32,437 bases of DNA from Bacteroidales bacterium (GTDB taxonomy: Bacteria; Bacteroidota; Bacteroidia; Bacteroidales; JAIPAH01): assembly GCA_021740175.1 (NCBI GenBank), contig JAIPAH010000024.1, forward strand, positions 1 to 32,437. The letters run 5' to 3'. Made by a program: the position numbers and the translations under genes. The stretch's first letter is position 1. Each line of letters opens with the position of its first letter. The notes beneath the pieces are model-generated. The model worked only from the letters and a program-made list of their open reading frames with translations. It did no database searches and was not told where the DNA came from. Of the stretch, positions 1-6,597 are shown in pieces.

Positions 1-419
1 TCCACGCCTTCGGCCAGGTCATTCAATCCTTCAATGATTTCGGACGATTCTATGGGATATTCATGTGTGACTAGATTCCTGGTTTCACGAAGATTCAACC
101 ATGTTTTATGATCATCCAGTAATTCCAGGCGTTCGAGGATATTTAACTTATCAATAAAAGGCTTGTCGTAAATATCTTCACCCAAGGCTTCCAGCAAATC
201 AGGGAATAGTCGCCGTCCCATACTATCCTGAAGTTTGGAGAAGCGAAAAATAAGTTGATCAAAGTAGCTTAATTCATCATTTTATAAACACTCATAAGAT
301 GTTGTAGTTAACGGAAATCTGTTTCTTATCATGCCAAAGGCATAAAACATTCGTTCGTGATGAACATCACAAAGTTTCAAAGATTCTTTCAATTTATCAA
401 ACTCAAAGGAAGCGCTCAT
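1..419 (-). pseudogene. HEPN-domain partner of MNT nucleotidyltransferase, interrupted by in-frame stop
   Basis: Reading the minus strand from an ATG at 417-419, which overlaps the stop of the upstream nucleotidyltransferase gene (ATGA), gives 45 codons beginning MSASFEFDKLKESL. An in-frame TAA follows at 282-284. The same frame then stays open to the window edge and encodes a helical protein containing RETRNLVTHEYP, which matches the R-N-x3-H signature of HEPN domains found beside minimal nucleotidyltransferases (HI0074-type). HEPN proteins of this kind are the toxin or substrate-binding half of MNT/HEPN pairs. The stop lies inside the domain and would remove the RNxxxH motif, so the gene looks inactivated by one substitution. 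Alternatives are a sequencing error or restart at a downstream codon. The C-terminal end lies beyond the window. Confidence 0.7.
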
Positions 420-718
420 AACTTTACGGCTTGTTGATGGATGGATTGGTAAAAATTTTTCTTTGATTGGGTTGTTTTGGTATCGAGGACTACATCGATT
501 TTTTGATCGCCTATTCTTGTTTTCAGTTCAGCCAGGAATTCTTTTTTAGCGCTGAAGGTCAGTTTTTGCTGGTCTTTATGGGTTATCAGTAAATCAATAT
601 CTCCACCCCGGGAATCATCAGAAGTTCTTGACCCAAAAAGGTATACATGAGTGTCCTTACCAAATACCCTCTTGGCTAATTGCTTAATGATTGTGATTTC
701 CTGATTACTGAGTCTCAT
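416..718 (-). CDS. Minimal nucleotidyltransferase (MNT) domain protein, probable antitoxin
   Basis: A 100-residue protein of the DNA polymerase beta-like minimal nucleotidyltransferase family. It shows the diagnostic GSR motif (29-31) followed by GGDIDLLI, with D40 and D42 as metal ligands and D75 in KIDVVLD as the likely third acid. In known MNT/HEPN modules the MNT protein AMPylates and neutralises the HEPN RNase. Here its stop overlaps the start of the HEPN-like partner by four bases (ATGA), the typical translationally coupled layout. A TATCTTTG -7 box lies upstream on the same strand. The gene sits outside the integrative element, in the original chromosomal sequence downstream of mnmE. 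The domain call is firm. The antitoxin role is inferred from the pairing, and the partner is now broken. Confidence 0.85.
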   Translation of the reverse strand: MRLSNQEITIIKQLAKRVFGKDTHVYLFGSRTSDDSRGGDIDLLITHKDQQKLTFSAKKEFLAELKTRIGDQKIDVVLDTKTTQSKKNFYQSIHQQAVKL

Positions 719-743
719 CTTGCAATGTACTGACGATTTTTTA

Positions 744-751
744 CAAAGATA
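744..751 (-). promoter_or_regulatory. Putative -7 box of the MNT/HEPN operon
   Basis: On the minus strand the sequence is TATCTTTG, a match to the Bacteroidota TAnnTTTG element, 25 bases upstream of the MNT start codon. No clear TTTG -33 element was found at the expected distance, so this is only half a promoter by consensus. Confidence 0.4.
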
Positions 752-797
752 AAGAATTTGTCATTTTTTTGGTGTTCCTGATTTTGTCTTCCATTTT

Positions 798-818
798 TCA
801 CTTGCCGATACAGAAATT
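798..818 (-). other. attL: displaced original 3' end of mnmE
   Basis: On the minus strand 798-815 reads TTC TGT ATC GGC AAG TGA, that is F-C-I-G-K-stop, the invariant C-terminus of MnmE. No mnmE body precedes it. Its 11-bp plus-strand core ccgatacagaa (805-815) is identical to 8491-8501 in the intact mnmE, and codon wobble differs outside the core (GGC AAG TGA versus GGG AAA TAA). This is what insertion at the end of a gene leaves behind when the incoming element supplies a new gene end. It marks the left boundary of the element. Confidence 0.85.
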
Positions 819-852
819 AACCTATACTGAATTTCAATAACTTATATTTTAC

Positions 853-870
853 AGGTACAAATAAGGTACA
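853..870 (+). repeat. Phased AGGTACA repeats, left-end candidate integrase arm sites
   Basis: Two perfect copies of aggtaca start at 853 and 864, eleven bases apart, 38 bases inside the left core site. The same heptamer in the same orientation and with the same 11-bp phasing occurs near the right end (8343-8371). The arrangement resembles arm-type sites of lambda-like integrases. Assignment to the integrase is inferred. Confidence 0.5.
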
Positions 871-900
871 TTTTACGACTGTATAATTAAAATCTATGTT

Positions 901-1083
901 ATGGACACACTTAAAAAAGTCTCGAAAGCTTTAGGGATTAGCCTCTCGAAAGCTTCAAAAATCAAACGTGAAATCGAACACAAGGAATTTCCGGGCGTGC
1001 CTCCGTTTATGGTATGGGGCACGGGGTCAAAGAAAAAATACCCCCCGGAGAAATTCAGAAAGTATCTCAATGTTAAATCTTAA
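901..1083 (+). CDS. Small putative DNA-binding protein of the integrative element
   Basis: A 60-residue basic protein starting at ATG 901. The N-terminal half (VSKALGISLSKASKIKREIE) looks like a helix-turn-helix, with a conserved-looking GIS turn. The C-terminal half, rich in Pro, Lys and aromatic residues (FMVWGTGSKKKYPPEKFRKYL), may be a winged extension reminiscent of small phage regulators or excisionase-like proteins. It is the first gene inside the left att site and leads a plus-strand run of four genes, with the next gene starting 11 bases after its stop. A TATAAT-like hexamer lies about 20 bases upstream. It may regulate its operon. Function is not established and the fold is judged by eye only. 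Confidence 0.55.
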   Translation: MDTLKKVSKALGISLSKASKIKREIEHKEFPGVPPFMVWGTGSKKKYPPEKFRKYLNVKS

Positions 1084-1094
1084 ATTTATGTCTT

Positions 1095-1427
1095 ATGCGA
1101 AAAATTATTAATGGTTACTTTTACGACACAGAGCGAGCCACTGCAATCGCAACGGCCACCAATGGGTATCAGAAAACAGACTTCCAGTACATGGAAGAAA
1201 CGTTGTACCAGTCTCCCAGCGGGCAATTTTTTATCGCTGGAGAGGGGGGTGCAAAATCTTCTTATCGACAACGTGTAGGCAGCAATAACTGGGGAGGGGG
1301 TGAAGATATTTACCTTGTCAGCCCTCAGGATGCTAAAGAATGGTTGGAAGATCATCAAAGTATCATTGATGAGGACGTCCCGGAAATCTTTAAGGAGTGG
1401 TTCCCTGGCTATGTTAAGGAGGGTTAA
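1095..1427 (+). CDS. Hypothetical protein of a mobile-element-associated family
   Basis: A 110-residue protein starting with MRKIINGYFYDTERA. Its pattern is an opening 'ING-x-x-YDTE' strand, a central ETLYQSPSGQFFIAGEGG block, an SNNWGGGEDIYLVS block, and a terminal acidic 'AKEWLEDH' helix. From memory, small uncharacterised proteins with this layout recur in plasmids and integrative elements of Firmicutes and other phyla. There is no signal peptide and no catalytic motif I can name. Its stop overlaps the start of the next gene (TAATG), so the two are likely translated together. The minus-strand frame over it is a shadow. Confidence 0.65.
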   Translation: MRKIINGYFYDTERATAIATATNGYQKTDFQYMEETLYQSPSGQFFIAGEGGAKSSYRQRVGSNNWGGGEDIYLVSPQDAKEWLEDHQSIIDEDVPEIFKEWFPGYVKEG

Positions 1428-1900
1428 TGGAAATTAAAACTCACTTTATTGGGATTAACGGCGAAACCACCGTTAATAGCGAGCAAACCAGGCAACAAAT
1501 AAACCTGGTTAAAAAACTCAAATGTAGCTTAGTTTATGAAAACCAGGAATTGACCTGGGGTTTATTTGATGATCCGGAGGAGCCTCGAAGTATATTTCAG
1601 GCTATTGAACATGACCGGCGGCGTCGAGTTGATAAAAAAACATTTATGGCTGACCGGCCGTCTTTTGCCGTTGTAACCTCTATTAATGATATTGCACATC
1701 GGCTGGAATTCTACGAAGGTCACGACGCATTATCATTAATATTTGATATTCGTTCTAAACAATTTCAAAATCTGGAATTATCCCATTTTTTAGCCTATGA
1801 TCCTAATGGATATGATCCAGTTGAATTCCTGAAAAATTTAGGATATGATTCAGAATTTGCGGCAAAAATCATTAAAACAATTCACAATGAAATTGACTAA
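1427..1900 (+). CDS. Hypothetical protein, cargo operon of the integrative element
   Basis: A 157-residue, soluble, mildly acidic protein with no family I recognise. Its start codon shares a base with the previous stop (TAATG), and its end overlaps the following gene by 14 bases, so it is embedded in a tightly coupled operon. Features visible by eye are a basic patch DRRRRVDKK around residue 65, a central IAHRLEFYEGHDALSLIFDIRS segment, and an acidic C-terminal helix ending NEID. No membrane segments, signal peptide or nucleotide-binding loop were seen. Its position in a separate operon near the att end is typical of accessory cargo. The function is unknown. Confidence 0.6.
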   Translation: MEIKTHFIGINGETTVNSEQTRQQINLVKKLKCSLVYENQELTWGLFDDPEEPRSIFQAIEHDRRRRVDKKTFMADRPSFAVVTSINDIAHRLEFYEGHDALSLIFDIRSKQFQNLELSHFLAYDPNGYDPVEFLKNLGYDSEFAAKIIKTIHNEID

Positions 1901-2156
1901 ACAACAACTTCAAACATTGAAGTATGCTTACGAAGAGCACTTCAAAGATGCCAACTGGGGTAGCTGGGATATATCTCACGCTCCCGATCTGGGGATTGGT
2001 TATCGGCTTTTGCAATATGAGAACGATAAAGGGCAAACCGCCGATGTTATCAAATTCGATAAACCCGTACATCCTGAGGGTAAGAGGGTATCCGGTAAGG
2101 TCTGGGTGTTAGGTAAACACAATCCAAACCACAGGGTTACTGGATATTTGTTCTGA
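1887..2156 (+). CDS. Hypothetical protein, last gene of the cargo operon
   Basis: I chose the ATG at 1887 (MKLTKQQLQTLKYAYEEH, 89 residues) rather than an upstream in-frame ATG at 1845. The 1887 start gives a natural N-terminus and a 14-base overlap with the preceding gene, whereas the longer form would overlap by 56 bases. The protein has an N-terminal helix, a Trp-rich stretch (DANWGSWDIS), and beta-like segments ending in GKVWVLGKHNPNHRVTGYLF. I do not recognise the family. It is followed within 10 bases by a strong intrinsic terminator, which closes the operon. Confidence 0.6.
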   Translation: MKLTKQQLQTLKYAYEEHFKDANWGSWDISHAPDLGIGYRLLQYENDKGQTADVIKFDKPVHPEGKRVSGKVWVLGKHNPNHRVTGYLF

Positions 2157-2162
2157 ATGATT

Positions 2163-2191
2163 GCCCCCGGCTTAGGTCGGGGGCTTTTTTT
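2163..2191 (+). terminator. Rho-independent terminator closing the 901-2156 operon
   Basis: A perfect 7-bp GC stem (gcccccg 2163-2169 with cgggggc 2178-2184), an 8-base loop and a run of seven T. The next roughly 290 bases, up to the convergent gene at 2485, hold no convincing gene. Confidence 0.85.
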
Positions 2192-2484
2192 AGCTCAATG
2201 TTTTCTATGATGGATTGATGTTTTTAAAATCATTTGAAAAAGCTCAACGTTTACCAGCTATTATTGATCTTTATTTTCTTTATAATGACCCCTGCCATAC
2301 GGTGCTTATGGAAGGTCGAATGAGTCAAAATTTAAACAAAAACTGGTTTTTACTATCTCTTAATACTGAAATCCGATAATTTAAACATAACACAAAGATT
2401 TTCATTTAATATTGTTGAGAAAACGCAACAAATGGGGATTATAGAAGCAATTAAATACATCGAAATAAATTCTTCCCAGGGTAA

Positions 2485-2715
2485 CTATCTTTCCGGTGGC
2501 CTGACTACATGGGTTACAAAATTTTGATCTAAATATTCCATAACGCTTTGATATTCCGCATCTGTAAGGTCAAAATCCTTTTGTAAAAGCGGGGTTTCAT
2601 TATCCCGGTGCGGTCGGATCACCAACGGCAACGACCGGTGCTCAACAATTTTGAGTATTTTAGGTGTTACCTTTTCCCTTTCAACGTCCGCCATAATGCG
2701 CTCTATGTCCGTCAT
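2485..2715 (-). CDS. Hypothetical protein, downstream of the DUF5681 gene
   Basis: A 76-residue protein starting MTDIERIMADVEREK. Its start overlaps the stop of the upstream DUF5681 gene by four bases (ATGA), so the two are probably co-translated. It has an acidic N-terminal helix, a central proline-bounded segment (SLPLVIRPHRDNETPLL), and a C-terminal helix with the DLTDAEYQSVMEYL pattern. No named family is recognised. The coupling suggests that it works with, or is regulated like, the DUF5681 protein. It is the last gene of the long minus-strand block. Confidence 0.55.
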   Translation of the reverse strand: MTDIERIMADVEREKVTPKILKIVEHRSLPLVIRPHRDNETPLLQKDFDLTDAEYQSVMEYLDQNFVTHVVRPPER

Positions 2716-3005
2716 AGGTATTTCTTTTTTAATTCATCAATTATTTTTTTTCTTTCCTCATCCGAAAGGGCGTTTTGGTTAACATCCCCTTCAATATAGT
2801 TTTGTTGCGGCAAAAAGTATTTTAAGAGATCACGCCAAAAATTCAACCTCTCTTTGGGTTCTACATTCTTAATATCTTCCAAAATCTGGGGATAGGTATC
2901 AACAATTATAGTTTTCACCTTTTCCCGCAATTCAGCATTAACCCTATTTTGGGAGCCCTTCGGCCTGCCGTTTGGGTTGTTCGTTTGTCCTTTCTTCAGT
3001 CCCAT
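2712..3005 (-). CDS. DUF5681 domain protein, terminase-small-subunit-like
   Basis: A 97-residue protein whose N-terminus, MGLKKGQTNNPNGRPKGSQN, carries the NPNGRPKGS motif that defines DUF5681. That basic, glycine-rich head is common at the start of phage small-terminase-like and related proteins. The rest is helical and charged, ending DEERKKIIDELKKKYL. It is coupled to the downstream 76-residue gene. No large terminase gene is present in the element. If this protein does recognise packaging sites, the element may use a helper phage, but that is inference. The domain identity is recognised with good confidence and its role is unknown. Confidence 0.7.
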   Translation of the reverse strand: MGLKKGQTNNPNGRPKGSQNRVNAELREKVKTIIVDTYPQILEDIKNVEPKERLNFWRDLLKYFLPQQNYIEGDVNQNALSDEERKKIIDELKKKYL

Positions 3006-3168
3006 TTGTAAATCTTTGTTGTTTTCAAATTTGCGCTCTCATTTACTTTTTATCTTTTCAAGGGGTTACCCCCTTTTTATTCCACCTCGATGTCTGTGGC
3101 TTTTATTTGGATTATATGAAGCAAGGCCGGGTTACCCCGACCCTGCTAAAAACATGGAAGACTAAAAG

Positions 3169-3846
3169 CTACTTTTTGATAAAGTCGTAATTTAGAGAAA
3201 TCTTGGGTTCCTCCCCTTCTCTGGCAACTTCCACCTTTAAAAAGGGCAACTTATGCAATAAGTTAACATCTATTGCATCAGTTTTATTCAATTCGACAAA
3301 CTCATCACGGAGCTTGGTTGCAGTCTGATACAAATAAAGCTCCCGTTCATTTTCTGCGAATATCGAATGGTGCTCTTTTAGCTCCTTATCCAAATTCGCT
3401 GGCTTTTCCGCTTTCCCGTCTTTAACGGTGAATTTGCCTATGTCAATCTGGAAATTAATTTGGGGGTCGTTGCGGATCGAATTGTTGCGAACAAAATCCA
3501 CAATCCCTTCAATATCAGGCATTTGTACCAATTCAAAAGCTTTGGCTTTGTTGATTTTCATTCCTCCCAACGTATCTTCCGACACTAACAGGTCGTAAAC
3601 AACGCTTTGAAGGTGCTCCCGCAACTGATTCCCGGAGGTGTCCCAATTCCCAGTAAAAAGATTAAATCCAGCTTTTTCAGCGTCCAAAGCTTTTATTCGC
3701 TTATCGGCTTCGGTTTTATCGAAGTTTTCTTTTACCAGTCCTTTTAATTGGTCTAAATACTGATTGAGTACCTTTTCTACTTTGCTGTATTCCTCTCTGT
3801 GAGCTTCGTATGCTCTTTTGTTGAAAAATAATTCCTGTCTTTGCAT
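3169..3846 (-). CDS. Hypothetical coiled-coil protein of the integrative element
   Basis: A 225-residue, soluble, highly charged protein. The first 75 residues (QRQELFFNKRAYEAHREEY onward) predict a long helix with coiled-coil character. The middle contains LLVSEDTLGGMKINKAKAFELVQMPDIEG, and the end turns to beta-like strands (FLKVEVAREGEEPKISLNY). There is no signal peptide, membrane span or known catalytic motif. It follows the 102-residue gene by only 11 bases on the same strand and is separated from the DUF5681 gene by 163 bases. It may be structural or an accessory to replication. I cannot name a family. Confidence 0.65.
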   Translation of the reverse strand: MQRQELFFNKRAYEAHREEYSKVEKVLNQYLDQLKGLVKENFDKTEADKRIKALDAEKAGFNLFTGNWDTSGNQLREHLQSVVYDLLVSEDTLGGMKINKAKAFELVQMPDIEGIVDFVRNNSIRNDPQINFQIDIGKFTVKDGKAEKPANLDKELKEHHSIFAENERELYLYQTATKLRDEFVELNKTDAIDVNLLHKLPFLKVEVAREGEEPKISLNYDFIKK

Positions 3847-3857
3847 GATACTTAATT

Positions 3858-4166
3858 TTATTTGTTTATATTTCCGTTTCCATTCATCCTGGCAACCGGG
3901 ATATTCCGGGGTTCGATGCCCTGTTTTTCGGCAAAACTGTTAATTATGCCCATCGCAGATTTCCAATTTCTTCTGGGATCGTTTATTCTTACATAACTGT
4001 AAGTCCCGTTTTCAACAAAGAATATGAAAATCGCGTCCTCTGTCGCAATCGGTACAAGGTCGTTTTTTTCCTGGAGGGCGTCTTTTATCCCCAGGTCTTT
4101 TGCTTTTTCCAAAACTTGCTTTTCGTCCGTGTTCTGGTAGAAATCTTCTTGCATTGTTGTTTCCAT
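3858..4166 (-). CDS. Hypothetical small protein of the integrative element
   Basis: A 102-residue protein starting METTMQEDFYQNTDEKQ. The core shows two beta-like strands, DAIFIFFVENGTYSYVRI, then a basic turn DPRRNWKSAMG and a helix, and the C-terminus is Asn/Gly-rich (NGNGNINK). The DNA upstream is AT-rich, with a 48-base gap to the DUF6291 gene. The second ATG (METTM) is an equally good start. No family is recognised. It lies in the same-direction block with the nuclease and DUF6291 genes. Confidence 0.6.
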   Translation of the reverse strand: METTMQEDFYQNTDEKQVLEKAKDLGIKDALQEKNDLVPIATEDAIFIFFVENGTYSYVRINDPRRNWKSAMGIINSFAEKQGIEPRNIPVARMNGNGNINK

Positions 4167-4214
4167 TTACTTAGATTTAATTGTTTGATATTCAGTTAAT
4201 TATAAATTGTTCAG

Positions 4215-4955
4215 CTAATTGCTCGCTTCTGTCTTTTTATTTATAACAAACCCCGCTTTCGATGCTTTTTCGTTTTTGTTTACAGCCTTTTCCAGCTTTG
4301 TAAATTTTTCTCTTAATGCTTTACCGCTCTCAATTTCCACAACATATTCACCTCCGATATTTTCTGCATACCAGTCCAAAGCTTTTTTAATCCTGTCAGT
4401 TGAGACCTGGTTTATTTCACTCAATTTCCTAATCTCATCCGTCCAGGATTGTAACTGATTAGTAGAAGGTTTGAAATTTTTCTTTGTCTGGATGATCTCA
4501 GCCAATTCCTTTGCATAGGGAGAATATTTCTTATTTCTATCTTTTAAAGAAGTCTTGGTCTCAGAATTTTTCTGAGACTTTTTATTTTCATAATCATATT
4601 CATTCTCATTAACATTCTCATTAACATTCTCATTATCGGCTTTTTTGGGTTCCACTGGGTTTTTTGGGTTCCCAGAAATCCCACTGGGTTCTTTTGGTCT
4701 GCCTCCTTTTTGCCCATTTTCCCGGTTGCGATCGACAATTTTTTGATATTTTTCGTCGTCCAGCTTAAATTGCACTATGAAAAACTGTAAGGCCATATTA
4801 ATATCACTGTCCACTTCTTCAATTCCGTTGATCTGATATTCAAAAATCGCCCGGAATAACCGCCCCAGTTGTTCGTTAGAAAGGCCTTTGATAGGAGAAT
4901 AGAAATTTTTGTATAGTAGAAAACTTTGCTTATCTTTGTCGGTGTTGTCTTTCAT
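4215..4955 (-). CDS. DUF6291 domain protein, replication/DnaD-like phage-type protein
   Basis: A 246-residue protein. Residues about 9-90 (SFLLYKNFYSPIKGLSNEQL, then AIFEYQING, then MALQFFIVQFKLDDEKYQKI and ENGQKGGRPK) match the pattern of DUF6291, a family common in phages and mobile elements and often next to replication genes. A low-complexity linker of Asn, Glu and Lys follows, including NENVNENVNENE encoded by a short direct repeat near 4604-4640. The C-terminal half is helical, resembling replication-initiator (DnaD-like) C-termini. It starts five bases after the VRR-NUC gene ends. A role in element replication is a reasonable inference, not shown. Confidence 0.75.
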   Translation of the reverse strand: MKDNTDKDKQSFLLYKNFYSPIKGLSNEQLGRLFRAIFEYQINGIEEVDSDINMALQFFIVQFKLDDEKYQKIVDRNRENGQKGGRPKEPSGISGNPKNPVEPKKADNENVNENVNENEYDYENKKSQKNSETKTSLKDRNKKYSPYAKELAEIIQTKKNFKPSTNQLQSWTDEIRKLSEINQVSTDRIKKALDWYAENIGGEYVVEIESGKALREKFTKLEKAVNKNEKASKAGFVINKKTEASN

Positions 4956-4960
4956 CTCTC

Positions 4961-5452
4961 TTAAGAATTTTGCGCCCCGGTCTTATCGCCGGGGCTTTGT
5001 TTTACATTTAATTTTTTAATAAAATCTTCAAATGATTTAGCTACGATATACAGGCCTCCAGCGGCCTCAACTTGTTTCTGGTATTCTCTTTGCTCCGGGC
5101 TTTGCCGGTCTTTTCCGATCTTAACTTCAATTTTCACGGATCGACCGTTTATTATAGCGCTCACATCAGCTGTACCAGCGGTCATATTTGAACGTATCCA
5201 CTTGTCTTGCCCTATAACCCTTTTATTTCCGATCACATCTGTGAACGTCTTCTTTTGGCTTATTTTACGTCCTGTATTGCTTATCCTTTCGGCTTGTCCG
5301 CCTGAAAATTTGATATAATCTATTATACATCTTGTCAGCCCGTTGGCGGTTTTATCTTCATAACGGGGTGCTGGTATTGCCCGATCCGGGACGTTAGGAT
5401 AATTAGCCCGGTTGTGCTCTATGGCTTTGTTTTTCAGGGTTTTAAGATTCAT
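4961..5452 (-). CDS. VRR-NUC domain nuclease
   Basis: A 163-residue PD-(D/E)xK-type protein. The catalytic pattern is clear: D96 in the GTADVSAI strand, then E109 and K111 in VKIEVKIG, then a conserved Q in SPEQREYQKQVEAAGG, ending in the LYIVAKSFEDF strand typical of VRR-NUC domains. Family members are structure-specific or Holliday-junction-type nucleases and are frequent in phages and integrative elements. It is three bases downstream of the HTH gene and five upstream of the DUF6291 gene, so it probably belongs to a replication or processing operon. The domain call is firm and the exact substrate is unknown. Confidence 0.85.
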   Translation of the reverse strand: MNLKTLKNKAIEHNRANYPNVPDRAIPAPRYEDKTANGLTRCIIDYIKFSGGQAERISNTGRKISQKKTFTDVIGNKRVIGQDKWIRSNMTAGTADVSAIINGRSVKIEVKIGKDRQSPEQREYQKQVEAAGGLYIVAKSFEDFIKKLNVKQSPGDKTGAQNS

Positions 5453-5455
5453 AGC

Positions 5456-5776
5456 TTATCTATTTAAATGGTTTTCGGCTTCTTGCTCCATCTCATCAAC
5501 TGTCTTTCGCCTGGTGGTCTTGAGGTATTCAAGTAGCTCCTTTTTCGAAAAGTACAGCTTCTTACCCATTTTCATTGATGGGAGCTTACCATTAGCAACG
5601 TTAGAATAAATGGTTGGTACGGCTAAACTCATAAACTCTGCGGCCTCCCGGACTGTCAGTAATTTGTCCTCCGGTTCTGTGGGCTGAGGTTGCTTTTGTA
5701 TAAGGGCCTCAATCCTATCCAGCTTTTCGTTTAGCTGGCTTACTGCTTCGGGTAACTTGTCGATCGTTAGTTCCAT
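5456..5776 (-). CDS. Helix-turn-helix (excisionase/MerR-like, HTH_17) DNA-binding protein
   Basis: A 106-residue protein with an N-terminal coiled-coil-like helix (QLNEKLDRIEALIQKQ), a proline-rich hinge, and a winged HTH of the excisionase type: LLTVREAAEFMSL, then VPTIYSNVANGKLPSMKMGK, then LYFSKKELLEYL. Such proteins are common in Bacteroidota mobile elements, as directionality factors or regulators. It leads the minus-strand nuclease/DUF6291 operon, and a pair of near-identical 15-bp repeats lies directly upstream (5780-5815), a candidate operator. I infer that it controls this operon. Acting as excisionase is an alternative. Confidence 0.8.
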   Translation of the reverse strand: MELTIDKLPEAVSQLNEKLDRIEALIQKQPQPTEPEDKLLTVREAAEFMSLAVPTIYSNVANGKLPSMKMGKKLYFSKKELLEYLKTTRRKTVDEMEQEAENHLNR

Positions 5777-5779
5777 ATC

Positions 5780-5815
5780 ACATGTAATTTTAATGTATTT
5801 ACATGCAATATTAAT
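5780..5815 (-). promoter_or_regulatory. Tandem 15-bp operator-like repeats upstream of the HTH gene
   Basis: On the plus strand, acatgtaattttaat (5780-5794) and acatgcaatattaat (5801-5815) match at 13 of 15 positions. They are 21 bp apart, about two helical turns, so a protein would meet both on the same DNA face. They lie 4-39 bases upstream of the HTH start codon, which suggests autoregulation. Confidence 0.5.
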
Positions 5816-5878
5816 AGGGGTTTTTGCGGGTTAAAAGGTGGGATTTACGGGGTATGCTTTTTTCTTATAAATAGTTAT

Positions 5879-6586
5879 TTATCTTGTCATAATTTTATAC
5901 AAACTCATATTACTCTCATCTTTAAAGTGATTCATTATTCTTACAATCTCAAAAAACTTAATATCCGATTGTAGGGAATTTTCACTTAGCTTTTTATGAA
6001 TTTCTCCAAATGTTTCCCCTAATCTTGTTTTACAATTTCTCTTTAATCGTATTGTTTTTCCCGGTAAGATGTAATGCTTGTAGGTAAAGAATTTAGTGAG
6101 TAAATCTACAATCGTTCTATAATCATTTTCTGTATTGAAAGCATATTCCCAGCCGGTTTTATCCATACTATCAAAATGATTTTCAATTAATTGTTTCGTT
6201 TTTTCTCCTATGCTGTCTTTTTGCTGAGGTTTAGGCTCTGGTGTTTTATTTTGTTGCTGGCTCGGTTCCCTTAGTTGCCATATTTTGTAATCAACCCATT
6301 TATCAATTAAAGGGCTTTCAGTAGCAAGTCTGGGTTCAATCTTAAAGATATTATTTCGTACTCCATAGCTCTGTTTAAACTCTCTGATAACTCTTTGCTC
6401 CCAGTTCTCATTGAACAAAATAGGGGCTGGCTCTGGTAAATTTTCAAACTCCTCCTGACACATCTCGTTTAATTCTTTCTCCGCTTCCTGAGAAACATAA
6501 TTTTCCACTAATTCGTATATTTCATTATCAGTCAGGTTTTTAAGTTTCTCATCTAATTGTCTTTTTTGATCATCAGTTAAATACAT
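5879..6586 (-). CDS. Hypothetical protein downstream of the integrase
   Basis: A 235-residue soluble protein with three parts. The N-terminus is acidic and helical (YLTDDQKRQLDEKLKNLTDN). The middle is Gln/Pro-rich (PSQQQNKTPEPKPQQK). The C-terminal domain of about 100 residues has many aromatic and basic residues (FFTYKHYILPGKTIRLKRNC, and later FFEIVRIMNHF). It starts 11 bases after the integrase stop on the same strand, so it is likely co-transcribed with the recombination genes. No family is recognised. An accessory role in integration or stability is possible from position only. Confidence 0.6.
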   Translation of the reverse strand: MYLTDDQKRQLDEKLKNLTDNEIYELVENYVSQEAEKELNEMCQEEFENLPEPAPILFNENWEQRVIREFKQSYGVRNNIFKIEPRLATESPLIDKWVDYKIWQLREPSQQQNKTPEPKPQQKDSIGEKTKQLIENHFDSMDKTGWEYAFNTENDYRTIVDLLTKFFTYKHYILPGKTIRLKRNCKTRLGETFGEIHKKLSENSLQSDIKFFEIVRIMNHFKDESNMSLYKIMTR

Positions 6587-6597
6587 AAATATTCTAT

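Noticed and set aside
2218-2379. 53-codon plus-strand ORF (MFLKSFEKAQRLPA...) in the gap after the terminator
   Set aside because: Short, composition like the surrounding AT-rich DNA, no ribosome-binding signal or family resemblance, and it lies right after a strong terminator.
3058-3080. GGGG-TTA-CCCC hairpin followed by T residues near 3061-3076
   Set aside because: It reads as a terminator only on the plus strand, where no gene ends. The stem is only four pairs, so it is not called.
4600-4640. Short tandem DNA repeat (cattctcattaa units)
   Set aside because: It is the coding repeat for the Asn-Glu linker of the DUF6291 protein, not an array of separate meaning.
5412-5609. Plus-strand 65-codon frame over the VRR-NUC/HTH junction
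   Set aside because: Antisense to two supported genes, and hydrophobic composition arises from the complement of Lys/Glu-rich coding sequence.
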